The notes beneath the pieces were generated by a model. That model worked only from the letters and a program-made list of their open reading frames with translations. It was not told the DNA's origin and ran no database searches. Of a DNA stretch of 64,000 bases, positions 27,956-38,880 are shown piece by piece (the stretch's first letter is position 1; each line of letters starts with the position of its first letter). The translations under genes and the position numbers were made by a program. This DNA comes from Mycobacterium fragae (GTDB lineage: Bacteria > Actinomycetota > Actinomycetes > Mycobacteriales > Mycobacteriaceae), in assembly GCF_002102185.1 (NCBI RefSeq), contig NZ_LQOW01000010.1:1-64000 (forward strand). Reading direction: 5' to 3'.

Positions 27956-28759
27956 TTAATCGCTCGATGCAAGAAGCATAGGAAAGGCTGCCCTAATTTC
28001 GCAAGGGTTTGCGCATGTTCGACGGCGCAGTGTCGATCGACCGCGCACCGGCAGGCCGAAGCCCACCAGCGCATCGAGAACGGCCTGCCCGCGGCGCATC
28101 GCCGTCACCTCGTCGGCGCGTGCCAGTTGGGGCACCTGGGTCGCGGCGGCCACCACGAAGGAGCCGACGATGTGCCACATCGCCGCGATCGAAAGCGCGC
28201 CGCCGCTGACCGCGTACAGCTTGGCGAACAGCGGTTCCAGGGTGCGGTGACAGCGGTGTGCGACCCAGGTGGCCAGCGCCGCCTCGCTCGGTAGCCGAAC
28301 CACTCCATGCGAATCGCCTTCCGGGTCCGCGAAATACGGGTCGTCGGGCAGCACCCGAACCGTCGGATCGACAACGCCGGCCCAGTCGATGGCCCCGTCG
28401 GAGTCGACATGAACCCACAGGTTCTCCAGGCCGGTGTCCCATGCCCGCCCCTCCAGCACCACCAGCGCGACCACTCGCCCGATCACGGTGTGCACCAGCG
28501 TGCCCGCTAATTGCCGGGCGGCGGCGCGACGGTCCATGTCCGCCGCCGCAGCGGCGAACATGTCCTGCAGGCGGTTGGTCGCGAGGGCCGATGCCAGCGG
28601 CCACCACCGGCGGATGGAGACGTCCGCCATTACCGCGACTCCGTAGACACGTGGCGACTGTGGGTACAGCTCGCGAAGCCGCCGACTCGACTCGTGCAGC
28701 GGCAGCACGCGGTCGACGGTCATCGCCGCGATGAGCGGATCATCGATGAGGGTAGCCAC
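27956..28759 (-). CDS. FhuF-like ferric-siderophore reductase with degenerate C-terminal Fe-S motif
   Basis: 267 residues, GTG start with AGGAGG 4 nt upstream. The body (about 60-245) fits the FhuF-like/ferric iron reductase family: WWPLASALATNRLQDMFAAAA, an LVHTVIGRVVALVVLEGRAW segment, and FAKLYAVSGGALSIAAMWHIVGS. FhuF proteins end in a cysteine cluster (CC-x~10-C-x2-C) that holds [2Fe-2S]. Here the end reads RRRTCANPCEIRAAFP and runs out, keeping only C-x3-C; no frame restores the motif. The coding end runs over the iron box of the next gene, as if the gene had been joined to an older promoter. Activity is doubtful. The start is preceded by a 37-bp palindrome with an iron box, so IdeR repression is expected. 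Confidence 0.75.
   Translation of the reverse strand: MATLIDDPLIAAMTVDRVLPLHESSRRLRELYPQSPRVYGVAVMADVSIRRWWPLASALATNRLQDMFAAAAADMDRRAAARQLAGTLVHTVIGRVVALVVLEGRAWDTGLENLWVHVDSDGAIDWAGVVDPTVRVLPDDPYFADPEGDSHGVVRLPSEAALATWVAHRCHRTLEPLFAKLYAVSGGALSIAAMWHIVGSFVVAAATQVPQLARADEVTAMRRGQAVLDALVGFGLPVRGRSTLRRRTCANPCEIRAAFPMLLASSD
27978..27996 (-). promoter_or_regulatory. IdeR-type iron box upstream of the thioesterase gene
   Basis: On the + strand ATAGGAAAGGCTGCCCTAA; 14 of 19 positions match the IdeR/DtxR consensus TTAGGTTAGSCTAACCTAA, including the AGGCT centre and both outer TAGG/CCTAA blocks. It is within the last codons of the FhuF-like gene and upstream of the Rv1847-like start. Confidence 0.6.
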
Positions 28760-28763
28760 CAGA

Positions 28764-28800
28764 CCTCCTTTGTATGGTTAGCCTAACCATACAAAGGAGG
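28764..28800. promoter_or_regulatory. 37-bp perfect palindrome with IdeR-type iron box and mirrored ribosome-binding sites
   Basis: 18-bp arms are perfectly complementary around a central C at 28782. The centre, TATGGTTAGCCTAACCATA, matches 15 of 19 positions of the IdeR consensus. Both outer ends read AAAGGAGG outward, so each strand has a strong Shine-Dalgarno: one for the FhuF-like gene (GTG 28759), one for a 29-codon frame at 28809. Confidence 0.75.
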
Positions 28801-28808
28801 TACGCGCT

Positions 28809-28898
28809 GTGACGGCCGTCACATCTGCCGCTCGCCGCAGGCCGGTACGACACGCCGTAGTAAGCCGGAGTACGCTTACGTCATTGCACAGGAGATGA
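28809..28898 (+). CDS. Candidate 29-residue leader peptide upstream of blaI
   Basis: GTG 28809 lies 8 nt after a perfect AAAGGAGG and opens a 29-codon frame rich in Arg, Val, Ser and Thr that ends in TGA 28896-28898, 6 nt before the blaI ATG; the blaI Shine-Dalgarno (AGGAG) overlaps its last codons. Translation could affect blaI initiation. Its ribosome-binding site exists because of the palindrome, so the frame may be a by-product. No homology is recognised. Confidence 0.3.
   Translation: MTAVTSAARRRPVRHAVVSRSTLTSLHRR
28860..28879. promoter_or_regulatory. Inverted repeat before blaI, candidate BlaI operator
   Basis: GTAAGC and GCTTAC form perfect 6-bp arms around 8 nt, 25 nt before the blaI ATG; a TACGACACGCCGTA dyad lies just upstream (28846-28859). 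BlaI repressors bind palindromes in their own promoters. Assignment rests on symmetry and place only. Confidence 0.35.
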
Positions 28899-28904
28899 AC
28901 GACT

Positions 28905-29321
28905 ATGGCTAAGCAGACGCGCCTGGGAGATCTCGAACGGGCGGTGATGGACCACCTGTGGTCGACACCCGAACCGCAAACCGTCCGGCAGGTCCACGAA
29001 GCGTTGTCGATGCACCGCGACCTGGCCTACACGACGGTGATGACCGTCCTGCAGCGGCTGGCCAAGAAGAACCTGGTATCCCAGATCCGCGACGACCGCG
29101 CCCATCGCTACGCGCCCATGCACGGACGCGACGAACTGGTCGCCGGACTCATGGTCGATGCGTTGGATCAGGCCGCCGACTCGGGCAGCAGGCAGGCCGC
29201 GCTGGTGCACTTCGTCGAGCGGGTCGGCGCCGACGAGGCGGACGCGCTTCGGCGGGCGCTGGCCGAATTGGAAGCCAGCCATCGCGATAGCCCAACTGCT
29301 GGCGATCAAGCTGAGGGCTGA
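28905..29321 (+). CDS. blaI: BlaI/MecI-family transcriptional repressor (Rv1846c-like)
   Basis: 138 residues, the length known for M. tuberculosis BlaI. N-terminal winged helix: LGDLERAVMDHLWS, TVRQVHEAL, YTTVMTVLQRLAKKNLVSQIRDDRAHRYAP (recognition helix about 43-56); the C-terminus forms the dimer domain. BlaI represses beta-lactamase-related and other genes until its membrane partner BlaR triggers cleavage. AGGAG precedes the ATG. It starts 14 nt before the blaR-like gene. Autoregulation through dyads at 28846-28879 is likely; a nearby iron box may add iron control. Confidence 0.93.
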   Translation: MAKQTRLGDLERAVMDHLWSTPEPQTVRQVHEALSMHRDLAYTTVMTVLQRLAKKNLVSQIRDDRAHRYAPMHGRDELVAGLMVDALDQAADSGSRQAALVHFVERVGADEADALRRALAELEASHRDSPTAGDQAEG

Positions 29322-29335
29322 GGGAGACTGGCAGC

Positions 29336-30298
29336 GTGTCCGCGCTGGCCTTCACCATCCTCGCGGTGCTGCTGGTCGGCCCCGTGCCGGCCCTGCTGGC
29401 ACGAGCGACCTGGCCGCTGCGCGCCCCGCGCGCCGCAATGGTGCTCTGGCAGGCCATCGCGGTCGCCGCGGTGCTTTCCACCTTCAGCGCCGGCATCGCG
29501 ATCGCCAGCCGGCTGTTCGTGCCCGGCCCCGACGGTCGGCCGACGGCCACTCTGACCGGTGACATAAACCGATTCGGCCTGCCGCTGTGGGTGCTGGACG
29601 TCGCGGTCTTGGCGCTCACCCTCCTTGTCGGGGCCCGGCTGGCGATGTCCGTGATCCGGGTGGCGATCGCCACCCGGCGGCGGCGGGCCCACCACCGGAT
29701 GCTGGTCGATCTGCTCGGAGTGGCACCTGACGTCTCCGACCGGGCCTGTACCAGGGGCCGTGACCTGCGCATCCTGGAGGTCGCGCAACCGCTTGCCTAC
29801 TGTCTGCCCGGGGTCCGCCGGCGAGTGGTGGTCAGCGAGGGCACACTGGACTCGCTCAGCGAAACCGAGGTTGCCGCCATCCTGAGCCACGAGCGTGCGC
29901 ATCTGCGTGCCCGTCACGATCTTGTTCTCGAGGCGTTCACCGCCGTGCACGCCGCTTTCCCCCGCTTTGTCCGCAGCGCCAGCGCGCTGGACGCGGTGCA
30001 GCTGCTGGTCGAGTTGCTGGCCGACGACGCCGCGGTGCGTGCCGCCGGCCGCGCTCCACTGGCCCGTGCGTTGGTGACGTGTGCCTCGAGTCGGACCCCG
30101 GTGGGTGCGTTGGCCGCCAGTGCCGCCAACACGCTCCTGCGGGTGCGCCGGCTGTCGGGCCGCGGCAACAGCCTGCTGCTGTCGGCGGCCGCCTATCTCG
30201 CCGCGGCGGCGGTGCTGGTGGTGCCCACGGTCGCGCTGGCGGTCCCCTGGCTCACCGAGCTGCACAGGTTGTTCGTCGGCTACCCGGTCATCGGCTGA
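29336..30298 (+). CDS. blaR: BlaR1-like M56 membrane zinc metalloprotease (Rv1845c-like)
   Basis: 320 residues, GTG start. Transmembrane helices near 4-22, 35-58, 84-108 and 282-302. Zinc-protease motif HERAH at 185-189 (HExxH), preceded by the conserved PLAYCLPG (152-159). Staphylococcal BlaR1 also has an extracellular penicillin-sensor domain; this protein ends soon after the last helix and lacks it, as in M. tuberculosis, so how it senses beta-lactam stress is unclear. Coupled to blaI upstream. Confidence 0.92.
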   Translation: MSALAFTILAVLLVGPVPALLARATWPLRAPRAAMVLWQAIAVAAVLSTFSAGIAIASRLFVPGPDGRPTATLTGDINRFGLPLWVLDVAVLALTLLVGARLAMSVIRVAIATRRRRAHHRMLVDLLGVAPDVSDRACTRGRDLRILEVAQPLAYCLPGVRRRVVVSEGTLDSLSETEVAAILSHERAHLRARHDLVLEAFTAVHAAFPRFVRSASALDAVQLLVELLADDAAVRAAGRAPLARALVTCASSRTPVGALAASAANTLLRVRRLSGRGNSLLLSAAAYLAAAAVLVVPTVALAVPWLTELHRLFVGYPVIG

Positions 30299-30352
30299 GC
30301 CGGACTGCTTTGCCGATGCCTGAATCCTGCTGTGCCACAGTGTTCGGTGAAA

Positions 30353-30368
30353 GGCTTGGCCACAAGCC
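30353..30368. terminator. Small hairpin between blaR and gnd1
   Basis: GGCTTG, loop GCCA, CAAGCC: perfect 6-bp stem, 54 nt past the blaR stop and 21 nt before the gnd1 ATG. It may end the bla transcript or sit in the gnd1 leader. No T-tract. Confidence 0.35.
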
Positions 30369-30389
30369 GCGAACCTGAAAGGCGAACCC

Positions 30390-33300
<2,911 letters not shown>

Positions 33301-33337
33301 GGGCTTTTATGGCTCGCGGTACCCGGGGGCGCACCCG

Positions 33338-34699
33338 ATGAATGTTCTCATCACGCTGCTCAGCCTGCTGGCCATCGTGCTGCTCACCTTCGGCACCGCG
33401 TTGTTCGTGGCCGCCGAGTTCTCCCTGACCACGCTGGAGCGCAGCACCGTCGAGGCCAACGCGCGCGACGGCGGGCGCCGCGACCGCCACATCCGGCGGG
33501 CACACCACACGCTGTCGTTCCAGCTGTCCGGTGCCCAGCTGGGGATCTCCATCACCACCTTGGTGACGGGATATCTCACCGAACCGTTGGTCGCCGAGCT
33601 ACCGGACCCGGCCGTGGATGCGCTCGGCGTGCCCAACCGGGTTACTGACGCGGTCATCACGTTCCTGGCCCTGGTGATCGTCACGTCGCTGTCGATGGTC
33701 TTCGGTGAGCTCGTACCCAAGAACCTCGCTGTGGCGCGCCCGCTGCCGACCGCCCGCGCCGTCGCCGGTATGCAGCTGCTGTTCTCGTGGGTGATGACCG
33801 TGCCCATTCGGCTGACGAATGGAACGGCGAACTGGATCCTGCGCCGGCTGGGCATCGAGCCGGCCCAGGAGCTGCGGTCGGCGCGCTCGCCGCAGGAACT
33901 GGTGTCACTGGTCCGTACCTCCGCGCGGAGCGGCTCGCTGGACCCCACCACCGCGACATTGCTGCATCGATCGCTTCAGTTCGGCACCCTGACCGCCGAA
34001 GAGCTGATGACTCCGCGATCGAAAATTGTTGCGCTACAACGGGATAACACCATCACCGATCTGGTCGCAGCGGCAACCGAGAGCGGGTTCTCGCGGTTCC
34101 CGATCGTCGACGGAGACCTCGATGAGACCGTCGGCATCGTGCACGTCAAGCAGGTGTTCGAAGTTCCGCCCGCCGAGCGGAAGCACACACTGCTGACCGC
34201 CGTCGCGCAGCCCGTCGCGGTGGTGCCCTCGACACTGGACGGCGATGCGCTGATCGCGCAGATTCGCGCCAACGGTTTGCAAACCGCGCTGGTCGTCGAC
34301 GAGTACGGCGGCACCGCCGGCATGGTGACCGTCGAGGACCTGATCGAAGAGATCGTCGGCGACGTTCGCGACGAACACGACGACGCCACGCCGGACGTGG
34401 TGGCGGCCGGCGATGGCTGGCGGGTGTCGGGACTGCTGCGCATCGACGAGGTTGCCGCCGCCACCGGTTATCGCGCGCCCGAGGGCGCGTACGAGACGAT
34501 CGGCGGGCTGGTGCTGCAACAGCTCGGCCGCATCCCGGTGAGCGGTGACACCGTGCAGCTGACCGCGTTCGAGCCCGACGGCCTATCCGAGAACGCCACC
34601 CGCTGGCAGGCCCGGGTGGTCAGGATGGACGGTCGCCGCATCGACCTGCTCGAGCTGACCGAACTGCGGCCTCCAGCCGATTCGGGCAGGACCCGCTGA
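33338..34699 (+). CDS. CNNM/CorC-type membrane protein with CBS pair (Rv1842c-like)
   Basis: 453 residues. N-terminal CNNM (DUF21) domain with about four transmembrane helices (first at 3-24; motif [14 protein letters not shown] at 21-34), a CBS pair at about 215-340 ([12 protein letters not shown] near 222), and a C-terminal CorC/HlyC domain ([15 protein letters not shown] near 362). The family is linked to Mg2+/Co2+ efflux; hemolysin annotation is historical. Its TGA overlaps the ATG of the next, paralogous gene (TGATG), so the pair is translationally coupled and may form a heteromer. Confidence 0.92.
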   Translation: MNVLITLLSLLAIVLLTFGTALFVAAEFSLTTLERSTVEANARDGGRRDRHIRRAHHTLSFQLSGAQLGISITTLVTGYLTEPLVAELPDPAVDALGVPNRVTDAVITFLALVIVTSLSMVFGELVPKNLAVARPLPTARAVAGMQLLFSWVMTVPIRLTNGTANWILRRLGIEPAQELRSARSPQELVSLVRTSARSGSLDPTTATLLHRSLQFGTLTAEELMTPRSKIVALQRDNTITDLVAAATESGFSRFPIVDGDLDETVGIVHVKQVFEVPPAERKHTLLTAVAQPVAVVPSTLDGDALIAQIRANGLQTALVVDEYGGTAGMVTVEDLIEEIVGDVRDEHDDATPDVVAAGDGWRVSGLLRIDEVAAATGYRAPEGAYETIGGLVLQQLGRIPVSGDTVQLTAFEPDGLSENATRWQARVVRMDGRRIDLLELTELRPPADSGRTR

Positions 34700-35766
34700 T
34701 GGGCGACGTGCTGAGCGTGCTGGCGACCATCTTGCTGGTCGGCGCCAACGCGTTCTTCGTGGGCGCGGAGTTTTCTCTCATCTCCGCGCGCCGCGACCGC
34801 CTCGAAGCGCTCGCCGAGCAGGGCAAGTCGAGCGCGGTCACCGTGATCCGGGCAGGTGAGCAGCTCCCGTTGATGTTCGCGGGGGCCCAGTTGGGTGTCA
34901 CGGTGTCGTCGATCCTGCTCGGCCGGATCGGCGAGCCCGCGGTCGCCGATCTGCTGCACACCCCGTTCGACCTGGTCGGCATCCCGGATGCACTGCTGCA
35001 CACGGTGTCATTCGTGGTTGCCCTGGCCATTGTGGTGACGCTGCATGTGCTGCTCGGCGAGATGGTGCCGAAGAACATCGCGATCGCCGGTCCGGAGAAG
35101 GCGGCGATGCTGCTGATCCCGGCCTACCTGGTGTATGTGCGTGCCGCCGGGCCGATCATCGCGTTCTACAACCGGTGCGCGCATGCGACGCTGCGTGCGT
35201 TGCGGGTGGAGCCCCGGGACGAACTCGACGTCACGGTCTCCACCGTCGAGCTGAGCGAGATGATCGCCGAATCGGTCTCCGAGGGGCTGCTGGACCCCGA
35301 GGAGCACAGCCGGCTGGCCAGGGCCCTGCAGATTCGCGGCAGAGTCGTCGCCGACGTCGCGGTGCCGGTCGCCGACATCCGTGCGGTGCCGGTGGCCGCG
35401 GCCGGGTCTGGGCCGACGATCGGCGCGGTCGAAAAGGCCCTCGCCGAGACCGGCTACTCGCGGTTTCCGGTGGTCGACGCCAACGGCCGGATCATCGGCT
35501 ACCTGCACATCAAGGATGTACTGAAGCTGGGTCTGGAAAAAGACCAAGACCCGCGCGCCGTCGTCGATCTGTCGATAGTGCGCCCCCTGCCGGAGATTCC
35601 CGAGGCCATGCCGCTGCCCGAGGCGCTGTCGCGCATGCGTCGCAGCAACAGCCATCTGGCGCTGGTCACCGGGCAGAACGGCGACGTGGTGGCGATGGTG
35701 GCGCTCGAGGATCTGGTCGAGGACCTCGTCGGCGCCGTGCGTGACGGGACCCATCGTGTCCAGTGA
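34699..35766 (+). CDS. CNNM/CBS membrane protein, paralogue of the preceding gene (Rv1841c-like)
   Basis: 355 residues. CNNM domain (helices at about 3-24, 55-78, 98-117, 128-150; FFVGAEFSLISARRDR near 17-32), then CBS pair at about 200-345 (RVVADVAVPVADIRAVPV, SRFPVVDANGRIIGYLHIKDVL). The C-terminal CorC/HlyC domain of its partner is missing, which is the usual design of this pair. The two genes are coupled by a TGATG overlap. Likely divalent-cation transport at the inner membrane; the ion is not shown by sequence. Confidence 0.92.
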   Translation: MGDVLSVLATILLVGANAFFVGAEFSLISARRDRLEALAEQGKSSAVTVIRAGEQLPLMFAGAQLGVTVSSILLGRIGEPAVADLLHTPFDLVGIPDALLHTVSFVVALAIVVTLHVLLGEMVPKNIAIAGPEKAAMLLIPAYLVYVRAAGPIIAFYNRCAHATLRALRVEPRDELDVTVSTVELSEMIAESVSEGLLDPEEHSRLARALQIRGRVVADVAVPVADIRAVPVAAAGSGPTIGAVEKALAETGYSRFPVVDANGRIIGYLHIKDVLKLGLEKDQDPRAVVDLSIVRPLPEIPEAMPLPEALSRMRRSNSHLALVTGQNGDVVAMVALEDLVEDLVGAVRDGTHRVQ

Positions 35767-36625
35767 GGTGCTGGACGCCGAGCAGTGGATGGCGCGCGCC
35801 GACAAGTATCGGGCGCGCGTTGAGGCGTTCCTGAATGCGCGCCGCGCGGCGCAGCCCCATCCGGTGTGGGACTTCCTGTTCAGCTACTACAACCTGCGGC
35901 CCCGCCAGCTGCGCTGCTGGCATCCGGGCTATGGGGTGGTGCTCGCGGGCGCTGACGCGATCCGTCGCTACCGTGGCCGTCGCGGCTACCAAATCGACGT
36001 CGACGGGATCACGGTCAGCGGGGGCTATCTACGCAGCCGGCTGGACACGATCGGCTTCGTGTCGCGGCTGCTGCGGGCGACCGCGCGGCGCCCGGCCCGG
36101 CTGAACTGCTTCGGTCTACACGAGTGGGCGATGGTCTATCGCAGCGGTGCGGTGCGCCACGACCGCGTGCCGTTGCGGCTGGGCGCCGCTGCGACCGATT
36201 CGCTTGTCGAGTCAATGCCGTTGCGGTGCAGCCACTTCGACGCGTTCCGGTTCTTTACCGCCGACGCCGCGCCGCGCAACGCCGGCGTGCCGACCCGTGC
36301 CGGCCAGCCCGATTGGGAACAGCCCGGGTGCCTGCACGCCAACATGGACCTGTACAAATGGTGTTACAAACTCAGCCCGCTGATCGATTCCGAGCTGCTG
36401 CTGGACTGCCTCGAACTGGCCGCCGATGCGCGCGAAATCGACATGCGGGCCAGCCCGTATGACCTCAGCAGCTACGGGTACACACCGATCGCCGTCGATC
36501 AGCACGCCGGCCGCGCCGAATACGTGCGTTGCCAGGGTGCCATTGCGCTGCGTGCAGGGCCGCTGCGCGCGGCGCTGCTGGACCGGTGTGACCTGCTGAC
36601 ACGCGCCGCCGGGTGCGAGTCGTGA
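35741..36625 (+). CDS. Conserved actinobacterial protein often mislabelled 3-methyladenine DNA glycosylase
   Basis: 294 residues, GTG start overlapping the CNNM gene by 26 bp; GTG 35756 is an alternative. Core features: [27 protein letters not shown] near 40-66, [14 protein letters not shown] near 121-134, [13 protein letters not shown] near 160, [28 protein letters not shown] near 202-229. Conserved His, Cys and Trp clusters suggest an enzyme or metal-binding protein. I see no helix-hairpin-helix or AlkA/Mpg motif, so the glycosylase label circulating for this family is not supported. Placed between cation transporters and glcB; H37Rv has vapBC13 and a PE_PGRS gene here instead. Confidence 0.82.
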   Translation: MTGPIVSSEVLDAEQWMARADKYRARVEAFLNARRAAQPHPVWDFLFSYYNLRPRQLRCWHPGYGVVLAGADAIRRYRGRRGYQIDVDGITVSGGYLRSRLDTIGFVSRLLRATARRPARLNCFGLHEWAMVYRSGAVRHDRVPLRLGAAATDSLVESMPLRCSHFDAFRFFTADAAPRNAGVPTRAGQPDWEQPGCLHANMDLYKWCYKLSPLIDSELLLDCLELAADAREIDMRASPYDLSSYGYTPIAVDQHAGRAEYVRCQGAIALRAGPLRAALLDRCDLLTRAAGCES

Positions 36626-36681
36626 GGCTACTGGCCGGTAGGCTGAGCACAATTCCATCGAGGTCAGTGCGGAGGAGAACG

Positions 36682-38880
36682 ATGACAGATCGCGTGCCGG
36701 TTGGGAACCTGCGCGTCGCCCGGGTGCTGTACGACTTCATCAACACCGAGGCTCTGCCCGGCACCGACATCGACCCCGACAGCTTCTGGGCCGGCGTCGA
36801 CAAGGTGGTCACCGACCTCACCCCGCGCAATCAGGAATTGCTGGCCCGCCGTGACGAGTTGCAGGCGCAAATCGACAAGTGGCACCGCCATCACGTCATC
36901 GAGCCGATCGACCCGGAGGCGTACCGCCAATTCCTCACCGAAATCGGTTATCTGGTTCCCGAGCCCGATGACTTCACGATCACCACGTCCGGCGTCGACC
37001 CCGAAATCACCACGACAGCAGGCCCGCAGCTGGTGGTGCCGGTCACCAATGCCCGGTTCGCCTTGAATGCCGCCAACGCCCGCTGGGGTTCCCTCTACGA
37101 CGCCCTGTACGGCACCGACGTCATCCCGGAAAGCGACGGCGCGGAACAGGGCACCAGCTACAACAAGGTTCGCGGCGACAAGGTGATCGCCTATGCCCGC
37201 AAGTTCCTCGACGACGCAGTGCCCCTCGAATCGGGGTCATGGGCCGACGCCACCGGGCTCAGCCTCGAAGACGGCCAGTTGAAGGTCGCGACCGAGGACG
37301 GATCACTCGGCCTGGCCGACCCCGGCCAGTTCGCCGGCTACACCGGGGAGCTCGGCTCGCCCGGCTGGTCGGTGTTGCTGGTCAACCACGGACTGCACAT
37401 CGAAATCCTGATCGACCCCGAATCGCCGATCGGCAAGACCGACCGCGCCGGTATCAAGGACGTCGTCCTGGAGTCGGCCGTCACCACGATCATCGACTTC
37501 GAGGACGCGGTGGCCGCCGTCGACGCCGACGACAAAGTCCGCGCCTACCGCAACTGGCTGGGCCTGAACAAGGGTGACCTGGCCGCCGAGGTGGACAAGG
37601 ACGGCAAGACGTTCACCCGGGTGCTCAACGAGGACCGCACCTACAGCGCGCCCGACGGCGGCGAGTTCACCCTGCCGGGGCGTGCCCTGTTGTTCGTCCG
37701 CAACGTGGGCCATCTGATGACCAACGACGCCATCGTCTTCGACAACGACGGGGCCGACGGCAACGAGGTGTTCGAGGGCATCATGGATGCGCTGTTCACC
37801 GGCCTGACCGCCATCCATGGGCTGAAGGCGGGCGAGGCCAACGGTCCGCTGGCGAACAGCCGCACCGGGTCCATCTACATCGTCAAGCCGAAGATGCACG
37901 GCCCCGACGAGGTCGCGTTCACCACCGAGCTGTTCAGCCGGGTCGAGGACGTGCTCGGGCTGCCGCAGACCACGCTGAAGGTCGGGGTCATGGACGAGGA
38001 GCGGCGCACCACCGTGAACCTGAAGGCGTGCGTCAAGGCCGCCGCCGACCGGATTGTGTTCATCAACACCGGTTTTCTGGACCGCACCGGCGACGAGATC
38101 CACACCTCGATGGAGGCCGGGCCGATGGTGCGCAAGGGCACCATGAAGAGCCAGCCGTGGATCCTGGCCTACGAGGACAACAACGTCGACACCGGCCTGG
38201 CGGCCGGGTTCGCCGGGCACGCCCAGATCGGCAAGGGCATGTGGACGATGACCGAGCTGATGGCCGACATGGTCGAGCAGAAGATCGCGCAGCCGCGCGC
38301 CGGCGCCAGTACCGCCTGGGTGCCGTCGCCCACCGCGGCGACGCTGCACGCCATGCACTACCACAAGGTCGACGTCATCGCGGTGCAGAAAGAGCTGGCC
38401 GGCAAGAAACGCACCACCATCGACGAGCTGTTGACGATCCCGCTGTCCAAGGAGCTGGCCTGGGCGCCCGAGGAGATCCGTGAGGAGCTCGACAACAACT
38501 GCCAATCCATCCTCGGCTATGTGGTGCGCTGGATCGACCAGGGCGTAGGCTCGTCGAAGGTGCCCGACATCCACAACGTCGCGCTGATGGAAGACCGTGC
38601 CACGCTTAGGATTTCGAGCCAGTTGTTGGCCAACTGGCTGCACCACGGCGTGATCACCGAAGAGGATGTGCGGGCCAGCCTGGAGCGGATGGCTCCGATG
38701 GTGGACCGGCAGAACGAGGGCGACTCGGCGTATCGGCCGATGGCGCCCGACTTCGACGACAGCGTCGCCTTTTTGGCCGCCGAGGAATTGATTCTGTCCG
38801 GGACGCGGCAGCCCAACGGATACACCGAGCCGGTTCTGCATCGGCGCCGTCGTGAATTTAAGGCCCGCTCGAGTGCCTGA
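36682..38880 (+). CDS. glcB: Malate synthase G
   Basis: 732 residues from ATG 36682, with GGAGGAG upstream. Condenses glyoxylate with acetyl-CoA to malate in the glyoxylate shunt, allowing growth on fatty acids and acetate. TIM-barrel signatures: [18 protein letters not shown] near 237-254, [17 protein letters not shown] near 269-285, MGP-like [24 protein letters not shown] near 398-421, and [25 protein letters not shown] near 485-510. Length agrees with M. tuberculosis GlcB (741). The only glyoxylate-shunt enzyme in view. Its TGA overlaps the ATG of the VWA gene (TGATG). Confidence 0.97.
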   Translation: MTDRVPVGNLRVARVLYDFINTEALPGTDIDPDSFWAGVDKVVTDLTPRNQELLARRDELQAQIDKWHRHHVIEPIDPEAYRQFLTEIGYLVPEPDDFTITTSGVDPEITTTAGPQLVVPVTNARFALNAANARWGSLYDALYGTDVIPESDGAEQGTSYNKVRGDKVIAYARKFLDDAVPLESGSWADATGLSLEDGQLKVATEDGSLGLADPGQFAGYTGELGSPGWSVLLVNHGLHIEILIDPESPIGKTDRAGIKDVVLESAVTTIIDFEDAVAAVDADDKVRAYRNWLGLNKGDLAAEVDKDGKTFTRVLNEDRTYSAPDGGEFTLPGRALLFVRNVGHLMTNDAIVFDNDGADGNEVFEGIMDALFTGLTAIHGLKAGEANGPLANSRTGSIYIVKPKMHGPDEVAFTTELFSRVEDVLGLPQTTLKVGVMDEERRTTVNLKACVKAAADRIVFINTGFLDRTGDEIHTSMEAGPMVRKGTMKSQPWILAYEDNNVDTGLAAGFAGHAQIGKGMWTMTELMADMVEQKIAQPRAGASTAWVPSPTAATLHAMHYHKVDVIAVQKELAGKKRTTIDELLTIPLSKELAWAPEEIREELDNNCQSILGYVVRWIDQGVGSSKVPDIHNVALMEDRATLRISSQLLANWLHHGVITEEDVRASLERMAPMVDRQNEGDSAYRPMAPDFDDSVAFLAAEELILSGTRQPNGYTEPVLHRRRREFKARSSA

